Shown in pieces: positions 1 through 12,430 of a DNA stretch of 64,000 nt (positions within the stretch are counted from its first letter, which is position 1; each line of letters starts with the position of its first letter). The translations under genes were made by a program, and so were the position numbers. Below the pieces are notes generated by a model that saw only the letters and a program-made list of their open reading frames with translations, was not told the DNA's origin and ran no database searches. The stretch comes from Cymodocea nodosa (Eukaryota > Streptophyta > Magnoliopsida > Alismatales > Cymodoceaceae), in assembly GCA_036874045.1 (NCBI GenBank), contig CM072344.1, forward strand, positions 7,660,501-7,724,500, written 5' to 3'.

Positions 1-1171
1 AGTTTGTAAGTATCTGAAATGCACTTGAGCATCGGATAGTTAAATTTATGCACCTGTTTTATAGTTAAATCAACGAAGCAAGTCCGTTGAGTTATCTGTA
101 ACTCCACATACTATTTATTTTCTAATATGCCACTATAGCGGTTGCAAAAATAGGACAGTTGGTAGGAAAAACCACTATCGCACGTATCACGTAGGGAGAA
201 GAAATCATCATCGTTGATATGAATGAAGGAAATCCAACCGACCATTCAAGCAGAAGCAGTTACCATTGAAGAAATATAAAAGAAAAGAAGAAAAAGAAGT
301 GGTGTGTGATCGATGGGTGTGACCAGTGTGTGTAGAGGAGGATCACCGTCGGCAATTCTCTGAAGTAACACACCAACCACCACCATAATCACCAACCATC
401 GAAGGTATGTGATGATACTTTCCTAATGTCGGGTCGATTCCGAGCCAAACACAATGCTTGACAACCATTGTAAGGAGTGATCGCATCGTGGGAAGGGAAG
501 CCATTTTCACTAAGCGCCAACTCATATCTCAGGAGATCATAAAGCTTCTAGCCTTGGCTTCAGGTTGATGCCTGTATGCTGAAGAGGAGATCATCTTGCA
601 ATTCTGGACTCGCGATTCTATATGGAGAGGAGACAGAATTGTAAGTGGTTTAATTTTTAATGGTGTAATCACGTCGCATGTAGTGACGGAAGTATTTACT
701 ATCGACTGAAATTACTTTACATTTCACCTTTCACCCATTTCTATGTTCATATCAAAACAAAAATACCAAAAACAACTTATTTGTGTTTGTATTTTGTATT
801 TGAGTATTGTATTGTTTTTTTGTATCGTGATTAATGTTATCTTTGTCAGTGTTGTGATTGTTTTATGTTTGTTTTAGTTTTACAGTTTACTGAAATTGTT
901 TCATTCAAAAGACTTAAAGATTTTAATGGTTATTGTTTGAATTATCTAAATGTTAGTATTGCCTAATGATAAATCCAGTGTTTACTAACATTAAAGAGCT
1001 TAATTGATGTTATTTACAATCTGTGGAACCACCCAATGGTTGGCCGAATTCCTCTGTAAATAGCAGTATTAAATAGGGAAGGCAGGTTTGTGGAGTTAAC
1101 TTAAGTCCACGAGGTTAGTCCGTTGAGTTAGCCATAATTCAACGAAATTTGTCTGTTGAGTTAACTATAAC
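1..1171 (+). repeat. Athila-family LTR, 3' half, cut by the window edge
   Basis: Matches the LTR of the full element at 35,291-54,583 from about its position 770 onward. It has the last copies of the AACTATCCGA/TCGGATAGTT hairpin repeat, the CCGTTGAGTTA motif, a TATAAAAG box at 275-282 and the conserved downstream region. The homology stops inside the LTR near 1,171, where a C1-type copia LTR takes over. The LTR 5' end lies outside the window. Confidence 0.85.
275..282 (+). promoter_or_regulatory. TATA box in Athila LTR
   Basis: TATAAAAG follows a conserved block and precedes a purine-rich stretch. The same box occurs at 36,370 and 53,357 in the other two forward LTRs, so it is the likely U3 core promoter of the family. 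Confidence 0.55.
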
Positions 1172-4100
1172 ATATGGCTACACAAGAGGGAGGGTGAATT
1201 GTGTTTTTCAATATTTACGAATATAATTGAAACTTTAAAACTCAAAAACAAGTCGAGACATTGTATTCATAAAATCATTTTTATTCAAGGTTTCAATTAC
1301 AATATACAATTCAATTCTCCTCAGAAATTGTAGATGCAATTATATCTCGATACCATGTATCATTTAAATAATTTCATAACTACAAACAGAGAAAACTAAT
1401 TTGCGGAATTTAAAACATTTCTCCCTATTTGAGATCTTTCTTCTTCTTCTTCTTCTTTCTTCTTCAATAATTCTTTAGTGACGAATATCTTGTCTTTTTA
1501 TGCTTCACTGAATTTGCTTTTTTCTGATACTTCAAATCTTCAGTGACATAAATCTTACCTTTTTATGCTTCACTGAATTTTCTTCCACCTAAGTGCTTTT
1601 CCCCGAAAAGGTGTTTTTGATCCTTGAAAAGATTTTTCTTTTGGTGTGTAAGGATAGTTTGATCATTGAAAAGATTTTTCGTTTTGTGTGCAAGGATAAT
1701 TTTATCAACGAGAATTCTATGCCTTTTATACTGTATCTTCATTTCATGCATATCCTCCACGTTTAATCACTACCAGTTTTCCACTTCTCCACGTCTTTTC
1801 TTTTTACTTCAACGAAATACACACGTTCTGACCCACGTTTACATTTCGAATTTTCTTTAATCATCAATCTTGGATCTCTGAAAAATTTCTTGCAAAGTAA
1901 ACTTTCTCGTCCAAAATTTTTCATCAATATAATAAGAAGTTGTTACTTTAATGTTAACTAAATGAGTAACATAAGTATATATATATAACCTAACGAGTTC
2001 CTCATGTGCCAATTCACGTGACTAGTACTGTAGCTAACTTAACAAACTAAGTACGTGGTGTTACGTTAACTCAATGAACCATTGTAAAGTATCAATTTGT
2101 GCATTTTATATATGTTAATTCATGCATATTAAGGATTATAAGTCATCATTATATATGTTCTTATGAAAGATTACATGAAAATCATATTTTAGAACTATGC
2201 ATGTTTTATTGGTTAAATAGTCAATAATGCACAAATTTATCCTTTATTAAATTAACGCTTAGTCAATTAGCCCATGTGTAGATATAAGTAATTTATATAT
2301 TGATTTCATGCATATCTTAAAAGAATTATCATTAAGATATGAAATCAAATAATCCTCAATTGAGCAAGCAATATTATGCACATTTCATTTTTGCTTTATA
2401 ATTGAGTAGCAATTTATGTGTAATGTGCATATGCATTTAATGTTATGTTTGAGTTGATGAAAATAGGTGAGGACGTGGACCCTTGGATTAAATCATGGGA
2501 AATCAACAACTCATGGTCGTCCAATTCAAACTCCAAATCAATCCACCAATCAATGATTAAAGCTTGCCTAAATTAGAGGCCATAAATTGGAAGGTGTTTG
2601 AAATATTTCCATAGATGGATGACAATGGAAAGTAAAAGAGGATGGTTGGCCAAAGGAAAGATCATCTCCTCTTTCTCCTCCACGCAAGGGCAAGAACTCC
2701 AACTCCAATTTTCGTCCATCCTCTTCCACCCAAGATTTTGGAAGAGTTTTCCTCCAAGATTGGTGAGCTTAGGCGCCTTCCCCCTCATACTAGAAGACCT
2801 CCTTCTCTCCACTCCAAGCCGACATACGGAAGGACCTCCATGGGTGAAATCGGTGGTATTGGAGGCACGTGTGTAGCATTGGAAGAGCTTGGGACGTGAT
2901 CTTCAAGATGAGGTAATAGGAAGCATCAAAATTGAGAGGAAAGCCAACAAATCCGTATATCTTGGAAGTGGATTGAGGACATGCAACCCATTTTCTCCAA
3001 AGCAAACATAGGCGGTTCCCCTTTGGACGTGATTTGCAAGTGGTGACAGCCTTGTAGAGGAGTGGACAGAGTGGTTCATCATCAAATAGGGATCAAATAC
3101 TTGAAGAGAAGTGGATGAATTAAAGGTAAAAGAGAAGGGAGAGATCCTCATACTTGAATATCAAATTTTCATATCATATGTGTATGAGTATTTAGGTTTT
3201 TAATTCATTTGTTATGTGCACATGTAGTATGTTATTTAAATGATGATTTTGTTTAAGAATATTAGTTTTCTTACAATATATTTCGTAGAAAATGGTTACT
3301 TCATGTGAATGTGTGAATGTTGTGCATAAAACTAACTCTTAACTCTTGTGAATGTGTGTATATCCTGTTTGCTGTAAATTCCAGTGCATGTTCCATTTTG
3401 TTGTATGTTGTACGATTTGATTTCTCAGAGTTATATATCGTGTTATAGCTTGTTTTGTAAGTAATTCAAGTGTACAATACGTATGTAGAGTTTTTGGAAT
3501 TTTTTAGAATGCATTTCTTCGGTTTTTCGATTATCCTTTCGAAGGTAGCATCTGCTCTGTTTTACTGGTCGAGCAACAGAAATTGTGCTCGACGCCTTCG
3601 TTTTTCCTTTCTTTTGTACATTCTGAAATGTTTTCCTGTAAATTTTCCTGATTAGAGAAACGAGTTATCTTTCAAGGCGCGGTGATTTCGTGGTGTTTCA
3701 TGATGATTTGATTGAGTTATGATTTTTACACCAACGACGCGTTTTTGGAAAGTTTTCAGAATCGTTTTGCGCACTGTTTTTATATCCGACTTTGGCAGCA
3801 ATCTAGAGTGAATTAGTCCTGGAAATCACTTCCATTTTAAAGATAACTCGATGAACATTCCAACCAATATTTTTTATGGATTTTTTAATGTCCAGGTTGG
3901 AAGGAAGAAGAGTTAGAATTCGGACTAATTTCTGTGATTCCAGAAACGTGAACTTAAGATTTTCTTGAGTTTTCTAGCTATTAGCTCTAGGAATTAACAA
4001 GTTTTATGCTACCTTTGAAATCTTTATTGTATTTTTGTAAATTGTAACTTAATTGCATGTAATTAGAGTTTTAATTATAGAATTAATAGAGTGGATGTTT

Positions 4101-4980
4101 TATCAAACAATCATTTTAATAAAATTATTTAAGACAAACTCCTTGTGGATTCGACCCGTACTTGCACATGCTTATTACAATGGGCACCGTGCGCTTGCGG
4201 TTATAAATGTAAAATTTGCACTTTTGCCATTAATTTAACAACACATAAAAGCATTACAACCATCTCTGTCGTGTTACGATAACTCAACAAACTAAGTACG
4301 TGGTGTTACGATTACTCAACGAACTATCTCCGTTGTGTTACGATAACTCAACGAACTAGTAATATACAAATGTTTTTATAATAAAAATTTTACCACGTGC
4401 AAAAAATAACAACTTAAGTTTATAATGCTAACCTAACGTGTTGCCTTAGTGTTCAGTATAGCAACTCAACGCGTTTAGTTATGCTAACTTAACGAGTTAA
4501 ACATGTGCACCTCACGTGATACAATATAATATTCGTAACTTATAATTTCACCACGTGTATAACACTAACTTAACGAGTTCGTCTCTTCTTTTACTCACTA
4601 ACTTAACGAGTTCTCATGTGACCTATTTTAACCTTTAAGCCTCTAACTTAACGAGTTTTCACGTGACCTCTATACAAATAACACTCTAACTTAACGAGTT
4701 GTCTTAATGTGCACTATACATGATACAGAAAATATAACTTTAAAATATATCATGCTTTTCAATAAAAATACACGTTAACTTAACATTTAGTTAAATGAGA
4801 AATTAATGCAATGAAACGACTACTTATTAACTTAGTATAATTTCAGATCCAATACACACAAGTATTTATATCAGTAAACATTTTCTGTATTAATTGATGA
4901 TTTTAATTTCTTTTCACAAGTAACAGTAATTGAGCAAATATGATTATTTTCATTTAGCACACATCATCAAAATAAAATAC
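1172..4980 (-). repeat. C1 copia LTR, solo and interrupted
   Basis: Matches the C1 LTR (as at 8,098-9,754), but its first ~15 bases are lost and its terminal CTCAACA is missing. The left flank is Athila LTR and the right flank is Athila gag-pol (from ~4,981, joined through a 3-base ACT overlap), with no target duplication. About 1.2 kb of Athila sequence that should lie between these flanks is absent, so this is a remnant left by a deletion or recombination. It is split by the solo LTR at 2,083-4,258. The two halves add to about 1.63 kb. Confidence 0.8.
2083..4258. repeat. Solo LTR of an unidentified LTR retrotransposon
   Basis: A 2,176-bp block starts TGTAAAGTATC and ends GCATTACA. It is flanked by the 5-bp duplication ACCAT (2,078-2,082 and 4,259-4,263) and interrupts an otherwise continuous C1 LTR. 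TG...CA ends plus a 5-bp TSD and no coding capacity fit a solo LTR. Near its right end it has a 'GGATTCGACCCGTACTTGCA'-like stretch resembling the 3' part of the Athila LTRs here, which suggests a gypsy family, but the rest is not alignable by eye. Overlapping short ORFs around 2.6-3.1 kb have no recognisable product. Confidence 0.8.
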
Positions 4981-7611
4981 ACTAAAGAACAATCTAAATC
5001 TGCTAATGAGGCTAAAAATGATCAAACAAATCAAACGAAAGAAAAAGAATCTTTTAGATCACAATCTTTAGCACCCTATCCTGAAAGATTACAACAAACA
5101 ATACCTGAAAAATAAGAAAAAATCAGAGAAATTTTTGAAAAAGTACAAGTTAACATTCTTTTGTTAGATCTATTACAGAAAATGCCACCTTGTGCTAAAT
5201 TTTTGAAGGATTGGTGTACTAAGAAAAGAGAGCGAAAGGTTCTTAGAAATGTCTTTTTAGCTGAGCAAAGTAGTTCCCTATTTCTGCCACAAATTCCTAA
5301 AAAGTTATCTGATCCTAGAATCCCTGTTATATCATGCACCATAGGAAATACCATTCTAGTAAGAACCTTAATAGACTTAGGTGCAAGTATAAATGTTATG
5401 CCAAGTGATATATTTGCATCCTTAGGATTAGAAGGCTTAACTCCTACTAGTACGATTATTCAATTAGCTGATAGAAGTATAAGATACCCTAGAGGAAAAA
5501 TAGAGGATGTCTTAATTAAAATCAAAAACTTTATATATCCTATTGATATTGTAATTTTGGAATCCCAACAAATTAAGCATAAAAATAGTGATACATCTTT
5601 AATTTTGGGAAGGCCATTTTTAGCAACATCAGGGGTTGTTATAAATTGTAAAACTAGAGTAATAAAGTTAGCATATGGTAATGAGGATACTCAACTAAAT
5701 ATTTTCAAATCAGAAAGGTTTGAGGAGTTAGAAATGTCCTTACATACCATAGACTTTTTAGAGGATGAAGGAGATATGTTAGATGATGTGATTCAAGAAG
5801 AATTAAATAGGCAAATTAATTTTGAAACTTTAGAGGAAAGTGAAAGCATAAATATAGGAGATCTGGAAGAAATTAATTTAGAAAATGATGATGTTCAATT
5901 AGGAGCTCTAGCTTCTGATGGGCAACATTTAGAATTAAAACATTTACCTCCTGAATTAACCTATATATTTTTGGAAGAGAAACGAACATGTCCAATCATT
6001 ATTGCTTCAGATTTAAAAGAGGATCAAATAGCTAAATTAAAAGATGTAGTAAAAAGTTATAAAGAAGCAATAGGATGGACTATGACTGATATAAAAGGGT
6101 TAAGTTCAACTTTATGCTATCACCACATATATTTAGAAGAGAATGCTAAACCTGTTAGAATTCCTGAGAGGAGATTAAATCCAAACCTTAAAGAAGTAGT
6201 TAGGAAGGAAATAGTGAAATGGTTAGATAATGACATAATTTATCCGATTTCTGATAGCTCATGGGTTAGCCCAATCCATGTAGTTCCCAAGAAGTCAGGA
6301 TTAACAGTTATTAGGAATGAAAGTCAAGACTTGATACCTACTAGAATTCAATCAGGCTAGAGAGTATGTATAAACTATAGAAAGCTGAATGTTGTGACTA
6401 GGAAAGATCATTTTCCCTTACCTTTTATAGATCAAATGCTAGAAAGATTAGCAGGGCAAGAATATTTTTGTTTCCTAGATGGGTATTCAAGTTATAATCA
6501 AATTCTAGTAGCATTAGAGGATCAAGAGAAAACAACTTTCACCTATCCTAATGGAACTTATGTTTTTAAGAGAATGCCATTCGAGTTATGCAATGCACCA
6601 GCTACCTTTCAAAGGTGTATGCAAGGCATATTTACTGGAATGAGTGAAGATTTTTTAGAAATATTTATGGATGATTTTATTGTATATGGCAACTCATATG
6701 AAGTTTGTTTAAAAAATTTAGACCTAATATTAAAACGCTGTGTGGAAAAAAATCTGATTTTAAATTGGGAAAAATGTCACTTCATGGTTAAACAAGGAAT
6801 AGTCTTAAAGCATGTTGTTTCAAAGAAAGGGTTGGAAGTAGATAAAGCTAAAATAGAAGTAATTTCTAATCTACCAAAACCTAAATCAGTAAAAGATATT
6901 AGATCATTTCTAGGACATGCTGGTTTTTATAGAAGATTTATTAAAGACTTTAGCAAAATAGCTAGACCTTTAACTAATCTATTAAAAGATGTTCCATTTA
7001 ACTTCGATAAAAATTGCAAAGAAGCATTTTTCAAACTTAAAACTAGCTTAATTTCAACTCTTATAATTCAAGCACCGGATTGGAGCCATCCATTTTAATT
7101 AATGTGCGATGCATCTGATTTTGCTGTAGGAGTAGTGTTGGGACAGAAGACAGAAAAATCTCCTAAAGTGATTCATTATGCAAGTAAAACCTTAAATGAT
7201 GCTCAAGTTAATTATATAACTACTGAAAAAGAACTATTAGCTGCTGTGTTTGCCTTAGAAAAGTTTAGATCATATCTGATTAGAGCTAAAGTAATAGTAT
7301 ACACGGATCATTCAGCTTTAAAACATCTAATAGCAAAAAAAAAGACTAAGCCTAGATTGATCCGATGGATATTATTATTACAAGAATTTGATCTAGAAAT
7401 TAAAGATAAAAAAGGTTGTGAGAATATAGTAGCAGATCATTTATCAAGATTACAAATAGAAAAATCAAATATTGAAATTAAGGATAATTTTCCCGATGAA
7501 CAATTAATGACCATCAACACAATATCTTGGTATGCACACATAGTTAATTACTTAGTTACTGGTTTAACAAGCATTAATTTCCTTCGAATACTTAGATTTA
7601 TCTATACATAG
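4981..7611 (+). pseudogene. Athila gag C-terminus, protease, RT and RNase H (copy 1)
   Basis: One reading frame runs from the end of gag through aspartic protease (IDLGAS, the DLG form usual for Athila, near 5,370), reverse transcriptase (FLDGYS and FMDDF, near 6,475 and 6,667) and RNase H (YTDHSALKH near 7,300). It is broken by only three in-frame stops: TAA 5,113-5,115, TAG 6,358-6,360 (a TGG tryptophan in related RTs) and TAA 7,096-7,098. Integrase is absent. The frame leaves homology at about 7,569 and runs into an F-box-like fragment and a reversed LTR. The domain order and 'RKLN...ATFQRCM' style motifs are typical of Athila pol. It cannot make a full polyprotein. Confidence 0.92.
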
Positions 7612-7631
7612 CAAGCATAGATAGTTATGAT
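7595..7631 (+). other. F-box gene footprint in Athila copy 1
   Basis: This 37-base stretch is neither pol nor LTR. It aligns to 50,021-50,053 inside the F-box ORF of the full Athila element (about 30 of 33 bases, plus a 4-base insertion). In copy 2 the translation still reads [10 protein letters not shown] against LYIVSIDSYD in the F-box ORF. I read it as filler left at a rearrangement junction. Confidence 0.65.
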
Positions 7632-7712
7632 ATGTGCAATCGTGGTTTTCCTTCGAATGTCCTATTTCTGTAACCGCTACAATGGCATATTAGAAAATAA
7701 ACGGTCCATGGA
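7632..7712 (-). repeat. Athila LTR fragment, reversed
   Basis: Reverse complement of the LTR segment around 36,180-36,270, including the reversed 'GGAAAACCACGATTGCACGT' region. It is joined to the RNase H end through the F-box-like filler. Confidence 0.75.
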
Positions 7713-10700
7713 GAAAGAACCTTAATAGACTTAGGTGCAAGTATAAATGTTATGTCAAGTGATATATTTGCATCCTTAGGATTAGAAGGCTTAACTCCTA
7801 CTAGTACGGTTATTCAATTAGCTGATAGAAGTATAAGATACCCTAGAGGAAAAATAGAGGATGTCTTAATTAAAATCAAAAAGTTTATATATCCTACTGA
7901 TATTGTAATTTTGGATTCCCAACAAATTAAGCATAAAAATAGTGATGCATCTTTAATTTTGGGAAGGCTATTTTTAGCAACATCAGGGGATGTTATAAAT
8001 TGTAAAACTAGAGTAATGAAGTTAGCATATGGCAATGAGGATACTCAACTAAATATTTTCAAACTAGAAAGGTTTGAAGAGATAGAAATGTCCTTACTGT
8101 AGGATCGTATGGCTACACAAGAGGGAGGTGAATTATGTATTTTTAATATTTTCTGAAATATAATTGAAACTTTAAAACTCAAAAACAAGTCGAGACATTG
8201 TTTTCATAAAATCATTTTTATTCAAGGTTTCAATTACAATATACAATTCAATTCTCCTCAGAAATTGTAGATGCAATTATAACTCGATACCATGTATCAT
8301 CTAAACAATTTCATAACTACAAACAGAGAAAACTAATTTGCGGAATTTAAAACTTTTCTCCCTATTTGAGATCTTTCTTCTTCTTCTTTTTCTTCTTCAG
8401 CAATTCTTCAGTGACGAATATCTTGTCTTTCTCTACTTTACCGAATTTGCATTCACTTGATACTTCAAATCTTCAGCGACATAAATATAACCTTTTCTGC
8501 TTCACTGAATTTTCTTCCACTTGAGAGATTTTGCCTGAAGAGGTGTTTTTGATCCCTGAAAAAGATTTTTCTTTTGGTGTGTAGGGATGGTTTGATCATT
8601 GAAAAGATTTTTCGTTTTGTGTGCAAGGATGGTTTGATCAACGAGAATTCTATGCCTTTTATATCGTATGTTAACTTCATGCATATCCTCCACATTTGAT
8701 CACTACCAGTTTTTCACTTCTCCACGTCTTTTCTTTTTCCTTCATCGAAACACACACGTTCTAACCCACGTTTATATTTCAAATTTTCTTTAATCATCAG
8801 TCTTGGATCTCTGAAAAATTTCCTACAAAATAAACTTTCTCGTCCAAAAATTTTTCATCAGTATAATAAGAAGTCATTACTTTAATGTCAACTAAACGAG
8901 TAACACAAGTATATATATATAACTTAACGTTTCTAACTTAACGAGTTCCTCATGTGCCATTACACGTGACAAGTACTGTAGCTAACTCAACGAACTAAGT
9001 CTGTGGCATTAAGCTAACTCAATGAACCAACTTAACCTTTCTTTCGGAAGGTTAAACGATAACTCACCGAAAATATTTTAAGTTTCAGATAGTTACAATT
9101 GTAAGTCACCAAAAAACTCTTTAACTCACCGATTCAGTAATAAACAAATGTTTTTATAATAAGAATTTTACCACGTGCAAAAATAACAACTTAAGTTTAT
9201 AACGCTAACCTAACGTGTTGCCTTAGTGTTCAATATAGCAACTCAACGCGTTTAGTTATGTTAACTTAACGAGTTAAACATGTGCACCTCACGTGATACA
9301 ATACAACATTCGTAACTTATAATTTCACCATGTGTATAACACTAACTTAACGAGTCTATCTCTTCTTTTACTCACTAACTTAACGAGTTATCACGTGACC
9401 TATTTTAACCTTTAAGCCTCTAACTTAACGAGTTCTCACGTGACCTCTATACAAACAAAGCTCTAACTTAACGAGTTGTCTAAACGTGCACTGTTCATGA
9501 TATAGAAGATATAACTTTAAAACATATCATGCTTTTCAATAAAAACACACATTAACTTGACATTTAGTTAAATGAGAAATTAATGCAACGAAACGACTAG
9601 TTATTAACTTCAGATCCAATATAGACAAGTATTTATATCAGTAAGCTTTTTCTATATTAATTGATGATTTTAATTTCTTTTCACAAGTAATAGTAATTGA
9701 GCAAATATAATTATTTTCATTCAACACACATCATCAAAACAAAAATACTCAACACTTACATACCATAGACTTTTTAGAGGATGAAGGAGATATGTTAGAT
9801 GATGTGATTCAAGAAGAATTAAATAGGAAAATCAATTCTAAAACTTTAGAGGAAAGTGAAAGCATTAATATAGAAGGAGATCTGGAAGAAATTAATTTAG
9901 AAAATGATGATGTTCAATTAGGAGCTCTAGCTTCTGATGAGCAATATTTAGAATTAAAACATTTACCTCCTGAATTAACCTATATATTTCTGGAAGAGAA
10001 ACGAACCTATCCAATCATTATTGCTTCAGATTTAAAAGAGGATCAAATAGCTAAATTAAAAGATGTAGTAAAAAGTTATAAAGAAGCAATAGGATGGACT
10101 ATGACTAATATAAAAGGGTTAAGTTCAACTTTATGCTGTCACCACATATATTTAGAAGAGAATGCTAAACCTGTTAGAATTCCTAAGAGGAGATTAAATC
10201 CAAACCTTAAAGAAGTAGTCAGGAAGGAAATAGTGAAATGGTTAGATAATGACATAATTTATCTGATTTCTGATAGCTCATGGGTTAGCCCAATCCATGT
10301 AGTTCCCAAGAAGTCAGGATTAACAGTTATTAGGAATGAAAGTCAAGACTTGATACCTACTAGAATTCAATCAGGCTAGAGAGTATGTATAAACTATAGA
10401 AAGCTGAATGTTGTAACTAGGAAAGATCATTTTCCCTTACCTTTTATAGATCAAATGCTGGAAAGATTAGTAGGGCAAGAATATTTTTGTTTCCTAGATG
10501 GGTATTCAGCTTATAATCAAATTCCAGTAGCATTAGAAGATCAAGAGAAAACAACTTTCACCTATCCTAATGGAACTTATGTTTTTAAGAGAATTCCATT
10601 TGGATTATGCAATGCACCAGCTACCTTTCAAAGGTGTATGCAAGGCATATTTACTGGAATGAGTGAATATTTTTTAGAAATATTTATGGATGATTTTACT

Positions 10701-11600
10701 GTATATGGCAACTCATATGAAGTTTGTTTAAAAAATTTAGACCTAATATTAAAATGCTGTGTGGAAAAAAATCTTGTTTTAAATTGGGAAAAATGTCACT
10801 TCATGGTTAAACAAGGAATAGTCTTAAGGCATGTTGTTTCAAAGAAAGGGTTGGAAGTAGATAAAGCTAAAACAGAAGTAATTTCCAATCTACCAGAACC
10901 TAAATCAGTAAAAGATATTAGATCATTTCTAGGACATGCTAGTTTTTATAGAAGATTTATTAAAGACTTTAGCAAAATAGCTAGACCTTTAACTAATCTA
11001 TTAAAAGATGTCCTATTTAACTTTGATAAAAATTGCAAGGAAGCATTTTTCAAACTTAAAACTAGCTTAATTTCAACTCTTATAATTCAAGCACCGGATT
11101 GGAGCCATCCATTTTAATTAATGTGCGATGCATCTGATTTTGCTGTAGGAGCAGTGTTGGGACAGAAGACAGAAAAATCTCCTAGAGTGATTCATTATGC
11201 AAGTAAAACCTTAAATGATGCTCAAGTTAATTATATAACTACTGAAAAAGAACTATTAGCTATTGTGTTTGCCTTAGAAAAGTTTAGATCATATCTGATT
11301 AGAGCTAAAGTAAAAGTATACACGGATCATTCAGCTTTAAAACATCTAATAGCAAAAAAAGAGACTAAGCCTAGATTGATCCGATGGATATTATTATTAC
11401 AAGAATTTGATCTAGAAATTAAAGGTAAAAAAGGTTGTGAGAATGTAGTAGCAGATCATTTATCAAGATTACAAATAGAAAAATCAAATATTGAAATTAA
11501 GGATAATTTTCCTGATGAACAATTAATGACCATCAACACAATACATTGGTATGCACACATAGTTAATTACTTAGTTATTGGTTTAACAAGCATTACTTTC
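7713..11600 (+). pseudogene. Athila protease, RT and RNase H (copy 2)
   Basis: The protease segment (7,713-8,097, IDLGAS region truncated on the left) continues after the solo LTR at 9,755 with the acidic linker, RT (FLDGYS, FMDDF) and RNase H (YTDHSALKH near 11,320). The inserted LTR plus TSD is 1,662 bases, a multiple of three, so the frame is kept on both sides. In-frame stops are TAG near 10,377 and TAA near 11,115, both shared with copy 1. It has no integrase. The frame ends in the F-box-like filler. Confidence 0.9.
8098..9754 (-). repeat. C1 copia solo LTR with TSD CTTAC
   Basis: A complete 1,657-bp LTR (TGTAGGATCG...ACTCAACA) lies between CTTAC at 8,093-8,097 and CTTAC at 9,755-9,759, inside the Athila protease/RT frame. 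It has no internal region, so unequal recombination has removed the body. It contains several CACGTG boxes, many AACTTAACGAGTT repeats and the TTTCGGAAGGTTA...TAACTCACCGAAA hairpin. Confidence 0.95.
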
Positions 11601-11740
11601 CTTCGAATAGCTATGATTTATCTATACATAGCAAGCATAGATAGTTATGATACGTGCAATCGTGGTTTTCCTTCGAATAGCTATGATTTATCTATACATA
11701 GCAAGCATAGATAGTTATGATACGTGCAATCGTGGTTTTC
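11601..11740 (+). repeat. 70-bp direct tandem duplication (2 units)
   Basis: Units 11,601-11,670 and 11,671-11,740 are identical by eye. Each holds the F-box footprint (11,615-11,651 and 11,685-11,721) and the start of the reversed LTR. Copy 1 has only one unit, so this arose after the 2.35-kb duplication. Confidence 0.9.
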
Positions 11741-12430
11741 CTTCGAATGTCCTATTTCTTCAATCGCTACAGTGGCATACTAGAAAATAAATGGTCCGTG
11801 GAGTTACAGGTAACTCAACGGACTTACTTCATTGATTTAACTATAAAACACGTCCAATAAAAAAATAAACTACTAACATAACGTCTTACCTTAGTGTGTA
11901 TTCATGTAACTCAATGCGTATAGTTATGCTAACTTAACGAGTTAAACATGTGCATCTCACGTGATATACTAAAGCATTTAAATTCAATAAGTGCATAATT
12001 CTATCTTAACAAGTTCAAATATTTTAGACACTTACGAACCTAATTATCCAATGCTCAGATGCATTTCGGAGAGTTACAGATAACCTTCTGAAAATCCACT
12101 TAAGTCATGCATTGTAGTTTCAACACGTGTAATCTTGGAAATAATAAAATATTCTTTAAGCATTTAAAACATAACTGTCTAGTACATTAAACATAACTCT
12201 CCGAAATAACAGGAAATTCGGATACTAAAGAATTTCACAACCTGCAATTTACCGACAGTTCAGAAATGTACTAAATTAACATTAATTCCCTGGAATTATG
12301 TAGATTCTTTTATTAAAGCATCTAATAATGCAATTATAACATAATCGCTTAATTCTCTCATGATAAGCTAAATATTATGCAATTAACCATCATTTAACCG
12401 TTAATATTATGCACTTTTTCATTCTAAACA
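11741..12430 (-). repeat. Athila LTR 5' half, reversed, ending at its true terminus
   Basis: Reversed LTR sequence runs to the exact LTR end (reads TTCTAAACA at 12,422-12,430, complement of TGTTTAGAA). It is fused directly to an internal position of a forward LTR at 12,431. Several TAACT-type hairpin motifs present in complete LTRs are shortened here. Confidence 0.8.

Larger units (their letters stand above)
5360..7712 (+). repeat. Tandem duplication, unit 1
   Basis: A ~2.35-kb unit runs from mid-protease to the reversed LTR piece ending 'GGTCCATGGAG'. It is repeated directly downstream (7,713-11,803). Both units share the TAG in RT, the TAA before the second RNase H segment and the odd RNase H/F-box-fragment/reversed-LTR junction. 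The duplication therefore happened after those changes. The junction near 7,711 has a 2-base AG overlap. Confidence 0.85.
7713..11803 (+). repeat. Tandem duplication, unit 2 (carries a solo LTR)
   Basis: Second copy of the ~2.35-kb unit. After subtracting the C1 solo LTR with its TSD (1,662 bases) and a 70-base internal duplication, about 2.36 kb remains, which matches unit 1. The solo LTR is present only here, so it inserted after the duplication. Confidence 0.85.

Noticed and set aside
1430-1470. TTC/TCT microsatellite as a regulatory GA element
   Set aside because: It is a shared part of every C1 LTR with variable length, and nothing supports a specific role.
2573-3151. Overlapping ORFs of 70-92 codons on both strands
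   Set aside because: They lie within the solo LTR, overlap each other in several frames and show no domain or consistent codon use.
5161-7611. Reverse transcriptase from an endogenous pararetrovirus
   Set aside because: Motifs (IDLGAS protease, FMDDF, RNase H context) and the surrounding LTRs fit Athila, and the full copy has an integrase, which pararetroviruses lack.
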